Shown piece by piece: positions 54,100-64,000 of a stretch of 64,000 bases of DNA. Each line of letters starts with the position of its first letter. The first letter of the stretch is position 1. This DNA comes from Tuctoria greenei (lineage: Eukaryota > Streptophyta > Magnoliopsida > Poales > Poaceae), in the NCBI GenBank assembly GCA_036927565.1, contig JAYESD010000009.1, forward strand, positions 151,674,929 through 151,738,928. Direction: 5' to 3'. The position numbers and the translations under genes were made by a program. The notes beneath the pieces are model-generated. The model did not search any database. It was given only the letters and a program-made list of their open reading frames with translations, and was not told where the DNA came from.

Positions 54100-55320
54100 T
54101 TTAAATGTAATATTTACAGTCGGGCCAGTACTGGGATTTTGGCCCAGTAGCGCGGTCCAACGGGCGAGGCAGTGCGGCCCGACTGAGGCTCGGCCGGCAG
54201 TCGAAACTGCACGGCCCATTGGACGATGCCGTTGCGGCCCGGCTGCCGCCTTATGCGCGGGGATAAGGGGAGGCCGATGGATGGGCGTTAGGGTTACCCC
54301 CATCGCCGCATCCTTCCCATTCTTCACCTCGTATCCACCGCCGTAGTTCCAGTCGCCGGCTCGCTGCACCATGTCGCCTCTGTTCCGATAGTCCTCCTCC
54401 CTCCATCCTTTTCCGGCCCCACACCCTCATCGTACCCCCTTACCGGCATTGTTCCCAAATCGATTAATGATTTGGATCGGCGGTCGAGGCCCATGGTCGG
54501 GGATCTCGGGCTCTACTGGCGAGGTGGGCAAATCGACGGAGAAGTCGGTTCTCACTCAGACTCGTAAGAGTCGGCGAGGAACCGGATCCCGAAGGGCCAA
54601 CCTCAACTTCAGTAGTCGCCGACGAGTTCACCGGTGTGGTTGTGGTTGGAGGCGGCGGCGGTGGTAGATGCGGAGTCCTCGGTGCTAGAGGTCCACGGGG
54701 TCGTCCTCTCGGTCCGATGCGTATCCTTGCCGTCCGACGGATTGGCGGCGTTTCCATGGCATCAGTGGTTGCTATGGTTTCGCGGCCGCCATCGTCCACA
54801 ATCCTCCTTCCTTCCTCCCCCTCTCACTGTCCTCCCGGTGATGAGGGGACGGGTTCCGGTGCAAACCGGATCGGGGTCCCCCCTCTGTGGATGGCACCAG
54901 GACCACCTTGAGGACCCGTAAGACGGGCCTCTTGGTCTGAGGGACGAACGGGAAACGGGGTCGGTGGTCGGTCTTGAACTCGGCATCGCAAGATGCTTCT
55001 TGGCGGTTGTGCGGAAGGAAGAAGCACCCTTCGGTGGTGGCCCCGTCGCTCACGGCGACATTCACGGCAACAACGGCAGGGCCGTCCACCACGACGTGCA
55101 CGGCGACATCATCGGCCACCACGGCGTGCGCGACGGCAAAGGTAACTTCTTTGGTTCATTGTTCTTGCAGGGATGAAGTCTTGGAACTGACAGCGATGAA
55201 GGACCAAAGACAAGCAACGACGTCGATGTCGTGTACCACAGTGACCACGGTAACCGTGATGACCGCGATGGCCAAATTCATCTTCTCAAGTGAAGAACAC
55301 AACAAAGATTGAATTGGTAA
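54100..55320. other. GC-rich segment in the leader of element F, possibly captured gene sequence
   Basis: About 1.2 kb, strongly GC-rich, between the AT-rich leader and the 5' LTR. It has short open frames on both strands (for example minus 54799-54464, Pro/Thr/Arg-rich, 111 aa) but none that I recognise. TTAGGGTTA and GC-rich leader-like sequence near 54290 resemble a plant gene start. I cannot tell a long retroelement leader from a captured host fragment. Confidence 0.4.
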
Positions 55321-55384
55321 GACTTGGATTTGCCATCTTACCAGTGTTTTCCTCTCTTAGTCGTTGAGCAAAGTGTTGATGACG

Positions 55385-55543
55385 TGTTGAATACTAATTG
55401 AACATTAGAGAAGAAAATTTAGAGACTTGAGAGAATTCCAAATGATTCAACTATATTTTATTCATTCACTTGTCTTCTATTTATACATGTGATGGTGGCC
55501 ATTGGAGAGGAGACATGACTCTTAGATGGAGGAAGTTACAACT
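55385..55543 (-). repeat. 5' LTR of element F, interrupted by element E
   Basis: Matches the 3' LTR (48215-48373) from TGTTGAATAC up to GTTACAACT; the remaining part is displaced by the E insertion. On the minus strand CGTCATCAACACTTTGC lies just inside the LTR and may be the primer site. Confidence 0.8.
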
Positions 55544-57146
55544 TGAAAGTGCATCTAGGCATTCCCGTGGGTTTTGGATGATTGATGACGATAATTAAGA
55601 GGCTAATGAGCTAAGTTGATCTTAAGTACATGTACAAGGATTGAAATAAGATGTAAACCCTCAAAAAGGAAAAGGAGAAAACGGGCGTCAAAGATTCAAG
55701 CGTAGAAATTAGGGTTTCTATGGTATTGAGCTTATATGAGCCGTATCATGTGAGAGGGTGGTTTTATCATGTGCATTGAGATCATACCAAGGGGCTCAAA
55801 GTGGTGGTTTAGAGAAAAACCTAAGTGAGAAGGCCAAAATGAGAAAAACCCTAGGAGGCCGTACTAGTCCGACCATGGCAGACAAGTCCATTTTTGGACG
55901 GACCAAACGTCTATGAAGTGTCCCTGAGTGTTTTTGGAGCTAAGTCCGAGAAGTCTAGACTTGTCTGTTTTTGGACAGACTAAAGCTCTCTGGAGTAGTT
56001 CGGACTTGTCCATTTGGGCACAGACTTGTCCGTTTGGGACTTAGTGTGACAAACCGAGAGAAAACCCTAGGGGCCAGACTAGTCCGCCCCTGTGTCCGGA
56101 CTAGTCCGAACCAAACCAGAAGAGTCTGTTTTGGGACGGACCAAGTGGTTCTGTTCCACTTCAGACTAGTCCGTTGTTGACCGGACTAGTCCGGTGTCTA
56201 GTGATTGTTTGAATTTGGAAATTTGGCGGGTAGCGTGACGATCGTTGCTCAGTGTGGTAGTTGTCGGGAACTGACCAGGGGGTCAGTGGTCCCATAGGGC
56301 CAGACTAGTCCATGGTCTAAGGCCGGACTAGTATGCCCCTTTGCTGATGTAAGCAAAAGGGGCTCGAGACCTCTATAAAAAGGGGACTTCCGGGCTCATT
56401 TGAACATAGCAGGAACCGTAGCGCCGCCACAAGCATCCTAGAGTCTTCCAAAGCCTTCTACTCGTCCTACTAACCCCCTAAGAGCAAATCTTGAAGAGAT
56501 TAGGGTTTGGGGAGGAGAGTAAAGGAAGATCATCGTGCTTTGGCTCTCGGTTTGATCTCTTGCACATTGTGTTGTGCTTTGTGGCTTGTGTGAGTTGAGC
56601 TTCGTGTGCTCCTCATTGTATTGATTTATGGGAGCCTCAAGTTGTGAGCAGCCCCATCAAATTTTGTGATTACCCATTGATATAGTGAAAACCAACCTGG
56701 ACATTTTGGTGGCTTGGTGAGAGAAGGGTCAAGTGAGACCCGATTCTTGCGTGGACTTCTCAACGTGGATGTAGGATTCCTCGTGGAGCTGAACCACGAG
56801 ATAAATCTCGTTTCACTTGTCTTTCGCTTTTTGTGATCACTAGTATTGCTATTAGGGTTCACTTTGCTTTTATTGATTTACACTTTGATCATAATTGTGA
56901 ACTTGCAATCTAAGTGTTTAAACTTCACAATCTGAGCTTCACAAGTCTACTACACATTGCTCATATCTTTTGTGAACTTTAATTCTGCAAATAACTTGTA
57001 GAAATCAAGTTTTAGGGTTTCTACCCTGTGCTGAGCGGACTAGTCCGGCCCTGTGCAGACTAGTCCGGCCACAGGAATTTAATCCCGTTTGATTAAGTGA
57101 TTTCAAGTATTATTGCCTATTCACCCCCCTCTAGGCGACTTTCAAT
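55544..57146 (+). repeat. 5' LTR of element E
   Basis: 1603 bp, TGAAAGTGCATCTAGG to GGCGACTTTCA. CGGACTAGTCCG-type pairs start at about 55860/55879, 56001/56021, 56075/56097, 56162/56182, 56301/56324 and 57036/57056, that is 19-23 bp apart. Confidence 0.9.
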
Positions 57147-57195
57147 TGGTATCAGAGCAGGCTTCTCCCCAAGAGTCTAACAACTCGGAGAAGTA

Positions 57196-59475
57196 ATGGT
57201 CGGAAGGGGTGAAAACGAGGTTCCAGTGGTCGTCGATGACACCAAGACGAAGAACGTCGATGTTCTTCAAGATGATCCAAATGACGACGAAGAAGTTCGG
57301 ATGCTCAAAGCACAGCTTCGTGAGAAGCTCAACATGCCGAAGAAGGAAATCAAGCAAATTGCTCTGGTCAACATCGACAACGGGAGTAGTTCACAAGACT
57401 ACTCTCGGTATCCTTACAATTATGAGCAACTTACCGCTAGCAACCATTACTTGTCTATTCCCATTGGCAAACCTCCTCAATTTGATGGAAATGATTATTC
57501 TATGTGGAAGCATAATATGAAGATGCACCTCATTTCCTTAAACCCTAGCTTGTGGCAAATTGTGATGACAGGTGTTCACCTTCCCAAGAATGAGGAAGAC
57601 ATCACCCCGAAGCAAGCCATCCTTGTACATCGCAATGCTCAAGCCGTTGGAGTGATCACCTCCTCATTGACTTGTGAGGAGTTCAACCGCATTGAAGGAT
57701 TGGAGGTTGCCAAGGAGATTTGGGACACCCTCAAGACGGCGCACGAAGGCAACCGCGTCATTAGGGAAGCAAAGATCGAGATGATAGAAGGAGAGCTTGG
57801 GAGATTTACCATCATGGAGGGTGAATCTCCGCAAGATATGTATGACCGCCTCAAGACCCTCATCAACAAGAGTCGGTCATATGGAAGCACCCGGTGGACC
57901 GACCACGAGGTAGTAAAGAGGATGATTCGAGCATTCATGCCTCGAAACGTCACTCTTTGCTCACTAATTCGTGAAAGTCCGGGCTTCTACAAGATGACTC
58001 CTGAAGAAGTGCTAGGGAGAATCATCAACCATGAGATGATGGAGAAAGAAGCGATGTTCTACAACGATCTACAAAAGCTTTCCTCCTCCAAGAAAAGGGA
58101 TGTTGCATTCAAAGCAACGTCCTCAAGATCACAAGAAAAGGAAGAAAGTGATGAAGAGAGTCCCGACACCAATGAGGAAGAAGCTCTCTTTATCAACAAC
58201 TTTAAAGGGATGTTTAGAAGAAGGAGGGGGAGCTACCAAAATGAGAGGAGAAGCAAAGACAAGCCCAAGACAAGATCAAAAAGGGCTTGCTACAATTGTG
58301 TAGAATATGGACACTTCATTGTGGATTGTCCACATGAAGAAAACAAGAATAAGAAGGAGGGAAAGTCCAAAGAGAAGAAGTACTTCAAGAAGAAGAAGAA
58401 ATCCGGACATGCCCACCTTGGGAAGGAGTGGGACTCAAATGAGGAATCCTCCTCCAATGAAGATGAGAAGGTAGCAACTATTGCTATGAAGAAGACAACA
58501 ATGGAGAACAAGCTCTTCCCCAACTTGGAGATCTCAAGGCCAACATGTCTCATGGCCAAAGAGGGAAGAAAGAAAGTTAAATATAAATCCTCTTCTTCAA
58601 TTTCTTCTCATGATGACTTTGATATTAGTAGTAAAAATGAACATATGCTTAAAGACATGAGCAAAAGCACCTTGAAGAGATTGATATTGCTAACGGAGGA
58701 GATATTTGAGAAGGAAGAACTCATCAACCGTAAAGAGGACATGATCATCCAACAAAAGGATAGATGTAAAGAGGTTGAGGAGCTCTTGGAGATTGAAAGA
58801 GAAAGAAGCAAGGCACTTGAGCGTGAACTCACTTTGAGCAAGGAAACTTGCTCAAACCTTGAGAACACTACAATTGTGTTCAAGGATGAACTTGTTAGTT
58901 TGACACAAGCTAACACAATCCTTGAGACGCAAGTGAAGTCTCTCAAGGTCAATGCACCTTCTTCCTCTACAAGCTCACCTTCCAGAAACGTTAAATCCAA
59001 AGCATCTCAACCTTGTAAATGCTCAAACTTAATCATAAAGCTTAAAGATGAGCTAAAGTTGACACAAACCAATCAAGCACCCAAGGGTGGCATTTTTGAC
59101 AAGGAGAAGGTGGCATATGCACGTAGTGCATTTACGAACACAAGACATTCCCTTGTCAAGGATGGTCTTGGTTATTCTAGGGGGATGTGGCAAAATGCCA
59201 AAACTCCCAAGAATGGCAAAGACTTGATTGTCTTTGTCAAAGGAGGCTCATACAACACTAATGGAAAGAACATTGCCACTACACCTAAAATGTCTAAGAA
59301 AGAACCGCATCCATTGTTCCATGATTTTGATGCTTCATATGATTTTGGAAAGGCATATGCTAGGTATGTTGGGCCACACCGCAAGAGTCTCAAACCTTGT
59401 GTGTGGGTGCCCAAGTGCCTCTTGACTAACCTCAAAGGACCCAACACTGTTTGGGTACCTAAAGCCAAGGCTTAA
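57196..59475 (+). CDS. Copia gag protein of element E, intact
   Basis: 759 codons from the ATG at 57196, the first after the primer site, to TAA at 59475. The N-terminus is acidic. A UBN2-type gag core begins near residue 95 (PPQFDGNDYSMWKHNMKMHL) and continues through KMTPEEVLGRIINHEMMEKE. A Lys-rich region and a CCHC knuckle CYNCVEYGHFIVDC (about 363) follow, then Asp/Glu-rich and Ser-rich segments and a long coiled coil (about 490-600). It ends PNTVWVPKAKA. It would package element RNA into virus-like particles. Unlike its sister in C it has no stop. Pol follows in another frame after CTCGTAG. Confidence 0.85.
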   Translation: MVGRGENEVPVVVDDTKTKNVDVLQDDPNDDEEVRMLKAQLREKLNMPKKEIKQIALVNIDNGSSSQDYSRYPYNYEQLTASNHYLSIPIGKPPQFDGNDYSMWKHNMKMHLISLNPSLWQIVMTGVHLPKNEEDITPKQAILVHRNAQAVGVITSSLTCEEFNRIEGLEVAKEIWDTLKTAHEGNRVIREAKIEMIEGELGRFTIMEGESPQDMYDRLKTLINKSRSYGSTRWTDHEVVKRMIRAFMPRNVTLCSLIRESPGFYKMTPEEVLGRIINHEMMEKEAMFYNDLQKLSSSKKRDVAFKATSSRSQEKEESDEESPDTNEEEALFINNFKGMFRRRRGSYQNERRSKDKPKTRSKRACYNCVEYGHFIVDCPHEENKNKKEGKSKEKKYFKKKKKSGHAHLGKEWDSNEESSSNEDEKVATIAMKKTTMENKLFPNLEISRPTCLMAKEGRKKVKYKSSSSISSHDDFDISSKNEHMLKDMSKSTLKRLILLTEEIFEKEELINRKEDMIIQQKDRCKEVEELLEIERERSKALERELTLSKETCSNLENTTIVFKDELVSLTQANTILETQVKSLKVNAPSSSTSSPSRNVKSKASQPCKCSNLIIKLKDELKLTQTNQAPKGGIFDKEKVAYARSAFTNTRHSLVKDGLGYSRGMWQNAKTPKNGKDLIVFVKGGSYNTNGKNIATTPKMSKKEPHPLFHDFDASYDFGKAYARYVGPHRKSLKPCVWVPKCLLTNLKGPNTVWVPKAKA

Positions 59476-59489
59476 ATCTTTCTCGTAGG

Positions 59490-61503
59490 CATACTCCTCC
59501 GGTGGAACCAAGTGGGTCCTTGATAGTGGATGCACAAATCATATGACCTGGGAGAGGAAGATGATTGTGGAGTATGAGCTTAAGGAAAATCCAAGTGAAG
59601 GAATCTGTTTTGGGGACAATATCCAAGAAAAAATCCTTGGCACCGATAAAATTGTTATATCCTCTAATCATACTCTTTCAAATGTCTTACATGTTGATTC
59701 ACTTGATTATAACCTCTTGTCCATATCACAACTATGTGACAAAGGTTATAATTGTTTATTCAATAATGAGGGTGTGACCTTCACAAGGAGAAGCAATGCC
59801 TCAATTGCCTTTAAGGGTGTACTCAAGGGAAAGCTCTATCTTGTGGATTTCTCCGCGGATAAAGCCCAACTTGATACATGCTTAATTGCCAAAAATAACA
59901 TGGGATGGCTTTGGCATAGGAGGCTAGCCCATGTTGGAATGAGGAATTTGCAAAAACTCCTTAAGGGCGAGCATATCCATGGTTTAAAGAATGTTGTGTT
60001 TGAAAAGGATAGGCCATGTAGCGCATGCCAAGCCGGAAAGCAAGTTGGAGAACCTCATCCATCCAAGAACATTATGACAACATAAAGACCATTGGGATTT
60101 TCTACACATGGATCTCTTCGGTCCAATCGCCTACATTAGTATTGGTGGTAATAAATATGGTCTTGTTATTGTTAATGTTTTTTCACGTTTCACTTGGGTG
60201 TTCTTTTTGCATGACAAGAGCGAGACTCAAGGTGTCCTCAAGAGATACTTGAAGAGAGCTCAAAATGAGTTCTCTTTAAGTATCAAGACCATTAGGAGTG
60301 ACAATGGCGCTGAATTCAAGAACACCCAAGTTGAAGAATTTTTGGATGAAGAAGGCATCAAGCATGAGTTCTTGGCCCCCTACTCCCCTCAACAAAATGG
60401 GTTGGCCGAGAGAAAGAATAGGACTCTAATTGAGATGTCAAGAACCATGCTTGATGAGTACAAGACATGGGACCAATTTTGGGCGGAAGCGGTCAACACC
60501 GCTTGCCATGCCATAAACTGGTTGTACCTTCACCACATTCTTAAGAAGACGTCATATGAGCTCCTAACCGGTAACAAACCCAACATCTCTTACTTTCATG
60601 TTTTTGGGAGCAAATGCTACATTCTTAACAAGAAGCCTAGGACTTCAAAGTTTTCTTCTAAGTCCGATGAGGGTTTCTTGCTTGGCTATGACTCAAACAC
60701 TTACGCCTATCGTGTCTTTAACAAATCCTCCGGAATTTTTGAAGTAGCACGTGACGTAGTGTTTGGTGAGACTAATGGCTCCCAAGTGGAGCAAGTTGAT
60801 CGTCATGTGCTAGATCAAGAAGAAGCTCCACAAGTGGTGATAGGAAGGATGACACTTGGAGACATACGACCACAAGAGCAACCTCAAGTCACAAGTAACC
60901 ATCCTATACATCAAGCAAACTCTTCCTCAAATGATCAAGATCAACCTCCCCAAGATGCGCTTCAAGAAGATGAAAATGAAGGCATCAATCAAGGGGGAGA
61001 CAATGAGGATGAGGAAGACCAAGATGATGAATCAAGACCTCAAGCACCTCACCCAAGAGTGCATCAAAGCGTCCAATGGGACCATCCCGTTGACAATATA
61101 CTTGGATACATCTCCAAGGGGGTAACTACTTGATCTCGTGTTGCAAATTTTTGTGAACATTACTCTTTTGTTTCTTCCTTTGAGCCCCACAAGGTTGAAG
61201 AAGCACTACGAGATCTGGATTGGGTGATGGCCATGCAAGAAGAGCTCAACAACTTCGAGAGAAATAAAGTATGGGAGCTTGTCAAGAGGCCAAATGCAAA
61301 TGTTGTAGGGACCAAATGGGTGTTCCGCAACAAACAAGATGAACACGGGGTGGTTACAAGGAACAAGGCACGACTTGTGACCAAAGGGTACTCACAAGTC
61401 GAAGGTTTGGATTTCGAAGAAACCTTTGCTCCCGTAGCTAGGCTTGAATCAATTCGTATATTACTTGCATTTGCTACTCACCATTATTTCAAGCTATATC
61501 AAG
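59490..61503 (+). pseudogene. Copia pol of element E: protease, integrase and partial RT, broken
   Basis: Protease active-site motif LDSGCTNHMT at about 59519-59548, then GAG-pre-integrase (LWHRRLAHVGMRNLQ), CSACQAGKQVG, and integrase core (MDLFGPIAYISIGGN ... RSDNGAEF ... QQNGLAERKNRTL). A TAA plus a frameshift at about 60083-60108 splits the integrase, and a TGA at 61131-61133 splits the linker from RT. RT begins at about 61224 with MAMQEELNNFERN and KWVFRNKQDEHG and ends at 61503. Confidence 0.85.
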
Positions 61504-61756
61504 GAACACAACAAATATTGAATTGGTAAGACTTGGATTTGCCATCTTACTAGTGTTTTCCTCTCTTAGTCGTAGAGCAAAGTGTTGATGACGTGTTGAA
61601 TACTAATTGAACACTAGAGAAGAAAATTTAGAGAGAGACTTGAGAGAATTCCAAATGATTCAACTATGTTTTATTCATTCACTTGTCTTCTATTTATACA
61701 TGTGATGGTGGCCATTGGAGAGGAGACATGACTCTTAGATGGAGGAAGTTACAACT

Positions 61757-62259
61757 TGAAAGTGCATCTAGGCATCCCTGTGGGTTTTGGATGATTGATG
61801 ACGATAACTAATAGGATAATGAGCTAAGTTGATCTTAAGCACAAGTACAAGGATTGAAATGAGATTAAAACCCTCAAAAAGGAAAAGGAGAATGGGCGTC
61901 AAAGACTCAAGCGTAGAAATTAGGGTTTCTATGGTATTGAGCTTATATGAGCCGTATCATGTGAGAGGGTGGTTTTATCATGTGCATTGAGATCATACCA
62001 AGGGGCTCAAAGTGGTGGTTTAGAGAAAAACCTAAGTGAGAAGGCCAAAATGAGAAAAACCCTAGGAGGCCGAACTAGTCCGGCCATGGCACACAAGTCC
62101 GTTTTTGGACGGACCAAACGTCTATGAAGTGTCCCCAAGTGTTTTTGGAGCTAAGTCCGAGAAGTCTGGACTTGTCTGTTTTTGGACAGACCAAAACTCT
62201 CTGGAGTAGTTCGGACTTGTCCGTTTGGGCACAGACTTGTCCATTTGGGACTTAGTGTG
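61757..62259 (+). repeat. Second copy of E 5' LTR, cut by element D'
   Basis: Matches 55544 onwards through the first palindrome pairs to GGGACTTAGTGTG, where TGAAAGC of D' begins. Diverged by several per cent from the first copy. Confidence 0.85.
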
Positions 62260-63668
62260 TGAAAGCATCTAGGCCCCCATGAGGTATGGTTTCGGTGATT
62301 AATGATAACCATTAGATTTTACTAATGAATTTGTGAATGCAAGGTCCCCATAATCACTCAATAAAATGAAATCAATATGTCACTGGAGACCCCTAACAAT
62401 CAATATATGAGATCAAATCAATTATGTGAAAGACAAGAAGTGAAAGCTCTTATGTCAAAGTCATTCAAGTTTAAATTGATAACATTCAATGCTTGAAGAT
62501 CATCAGAAATGCCTTTGCAACAAATATCAAAGAGGTCAATCGAGCAAGACACAAAAATTCACTTAGAAACAACTCGAAGCAAACAAAATCAACTCACCGG
62601 ATCAACCGATGATACCTCAGAACAACACATCGGTCGAGTTGATTCAGCTGAAGAAGAAGACCTCAGAACAAAGTACTCACCGGATCATCCGATGTGAATG
62701 GATCAGTAACATTGGTCCATCAGTACAGTTTGCAAGATCATTGGACCAAGTGTAGCACCGGATCATCCGATGTACAGAGAAGCCTACATCGGTCGATTAC
62801 TCCAGTAAGCATCAAGTTTGAGTAAATTCAGGAGGAAGAGCCACCGGATCATCCGATGAGAAGACAGGATCAACATCGGTCTAACAACGGTCATATATGA
62901 CACAATGACGCCAGCTAAAGTAACTTGACCGATGATAACTAAAGGGGAGACATCGGATCATCCGATGTTCACAGTAAAGTTCTGTCAGCCTACTTTTCCA
63001 ACGGCTATTTCGGGGAGGCTGGCTATAAATACCCCCAAATCCTGTCATTTCGCCAAGTCTTGATCACCAGAAGCTATCAACGCATCCACAAGCATTCAAT
63101 ACCAAGAGAAATCACCTCGACATCATTTCGATCACCTTTACACTAAGAGTTAGGCTAGAACTAGCTAGAGAGAGAGAGAGCTTGTGTGCCTCCATTCTGG
63201 GTGAGTGGACTCTCTAGGATCGTGTGAGAGCCTCAAGGGAGTGCCCTTAGTGTTTGTAACTGTGAGAAGACTTCTGGCGCTTGCCAAGGCATTTGTGGAA
63301 GCCCGGAAGGTCGAAGTTGTACAAGGCTTGAGCTCCATCTTGCCAAAGGAGGCAAACAGAGAGGAATAGTGAAGACCCCTTGTCTCGGTGACTTGGGTGT
63401 GGAAAAACCCTTTGGTGGGTGCCACAACATGGATGTAGGAAGATCTTGACGATCTTGCCGAACCACGGGATAAATCCTTGTCTCCTCGGGAGTTTGCATC
63501 CTTCTCCTTTCCTTTACTTTTATGCATTTTATATTCCGCGAAGTTTCTATCTCTAGAATGCATAGATAGTTTGCATAGGGAATTGGGCTTTACAAATTAA
63601 GTTTTATTGCTTAAGAAATTTTCGAGAAAGCCCAATTCACCCCCCCTCTTGGGCATTCGGTCCTTACA
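62260..63668 (+). repeat. 5' LTR of element D'
   Basis: 1409 bp, TGAAAGCATCTAGG to CCTTACA. CCGATG/CATCGG pairs start at 62606/62628, 62767/62787, 62853/62874 and 62929/62951, that is 20-22 bp apart; full sites such as CACCGGATCATCCGATG occur among them. Sequence around 63005-63030 (GGCTATAAATACC) gives a TATA box. Confidence 0.9.
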
Positions 63669-63728
63669 ATTGGTATCAGAGCAAGGTTGCTCATAGGTTC
63701 ATTCTAGCTTCACCACTAGAGAGCTAAA

Positions 63729-64000
63729 ATGGCCAAGGTTGGGTGTTCGGTTCCTATCTTCGAGGGCAAGAACTTTGCCTATTGGAAAGCACGCATGCGC
63801 GCTTATCTAGAGGCTATTGCTCCCGAAGTATGGGAAGCGACCCACGTGGGGTTTGGAGAACATAACTATGTTGGTGATCAAATTAAATGAGATGCTAAAG
63901 CTAGGAATGCAATCTATGAATGTATTAGTCAAGATGTATTTGCTAGAATTGCTAGTAAAGAAAAAGCTTGTGAAATTTGGGCTTGCTTAATAGAGATTCA
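63729..64000 (+). pseudogene. Copia gag of element D', N-terminus, with early stop
   Basis: Starts ATGGCCAAG at 63729 and reads NFAYWKARMRAYLEAI like D gag. A TGA at 63888-63890 interrupts it after 53 codons; the frame then continues as KARNAIYECISQDVFARIAS to the window edge. Confidence 0.85.

Larger units (their letters stand above)
48215..55543 (-). mobile_element. Copia-type LTR retrotransposon F, degenerate
   Basis: Minus-strand order: 5' LTR (55385-55543, cut by E), a 1.9-kb leader, gag, protease, integrase, RT and RNase H, polypurine tract and 3' LTR 48423-48215. LTRs start and end TGTTG/CAACA. Every coding domain is broken by stops or frameshifts. LTRs are nevertheless similar to each other. 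Confidence 0.85.
55544..61503 (+). mobile_element. Copia-type LTR retrotransposon E (same family as C), 3' truncated
   Basis: 5' LTR 55544-57146, primer-binding site ATTGGTATCAGAGC from 57147, intact gag, damaged pol, and an abrupt end within reverse transcriptase at 61503 where the tandem duplication begins. It is inserted in the 5' LTR of element F. The rest of pol and a 3' LTR should follow the second duplicate, beyond the window. Confidence 0.85.
55295..62259 (+). repeat. 6.2-kb tandem duplication: unit 1 (55295-61503) and partial unit 2 (61504-62259)
   Basis: From GAACACAACAAA at 61504 the sequence repeats that at 55295: F leader end, F LTR fragment (61594-61756), and the first 503 bp of the E LTR (61757-62259), the latter cut by D'. 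The copies differ by several per cent, with indels, so they are not a simple assembly echo. The junction falls inside E reverse transcriptase, directly after LYQ. Confidence 0.8.
62260..64000 (+). mobile_element. Copia-type LTR retrotransposon D' (same family as D), 5' end
   Basis: 5' LTR 62260-63668, primer site ATTGGTATCAGAGCAAGG (63669-63686), then gag to the window edge. It is inserted in the duplicated E LTR. Orientation is plus, opposite to D. Confidence 0.9.

Overview
The window is a stretch of grass (Poaceae-type) nuclear genome: a compact island of three host genes (about 29.5-43 kb) set between two deeply nested blocks of LTR retrotransposons. The evidence for a grass is the spliced genes with GT-AG introns, one very GC-rich kinase gene, a Stowaway-type MITE, a minute 'SMART-like' LTR element, and SIRE/Maximus-like copia and Tat-like gypsy families. 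I cannot name the species. There are no bacterial genes, no CRISPR array and no recognisable tRNA or rRNA gene.

Left block (1-26958). Gypsy element A (+, only its 3' part is in the window) sits inside gypsy element B (-, same family). B sits inside the open reading frame that follows pol in copia element D (-). D sits inside pol of copia element C (-). The missing halves of A, B, C and D must lie left of the window. A carries an antisense, spliced, uninterrupted gene of 1130 codons. D carries an extra ORF downstream of pol.

Gene island. A solo LTR with a perfect 5-bp target duplication (27249-29062) precedes a nine-coding-exon GON4-like nuclear protein gene (-, 30029-36197, 1231 aa). A short promoter region shared head to head follows, then the three-exon ribosomal protein eL33/L35a gene (+, 37524-38065, 112 aa) and a USP-domain cytoplasmic kinase gene (+, 39912-42435, 810 aa, or 780 aa if a 90-nt in-frame intron is removed).

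Right block (43102-64000). In order: an 82-bp-LTR miniature retrotransposon carrying a Tourist-like MITE; a TIR element with a promoter-like interior; a Stowaway MITE; and a non-autonomous LTR element G. Copia F (-) is inserted in G, and copia E (+, same family as C) is inserted in the F 5' LTR. The F-flank/E segment is tandemly duplicated with a 6.2-kb period, and a second D-family element (D', +) is inserted in the duplicated E LTR and runs off the window.

The most unusual signal is in the repeats themselves. The LTRs of two copia families are studded with family-specific palindromes (CGGACTAGTCCG in C/E/solo LTR; CATCGGATGATCCGGTG-like in D/D'). These occur in pairs whose start-to-start spacing is almost always 19-23 bp, about two turns of the DNA helix. 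In D the same array recurs inside the element, upstream of the extra post-pol ORF. Related CCGG-type dyads also occur in gypsy A/B. All coordinates were read by eye; similarity and domain calls are from recognition, not searches.
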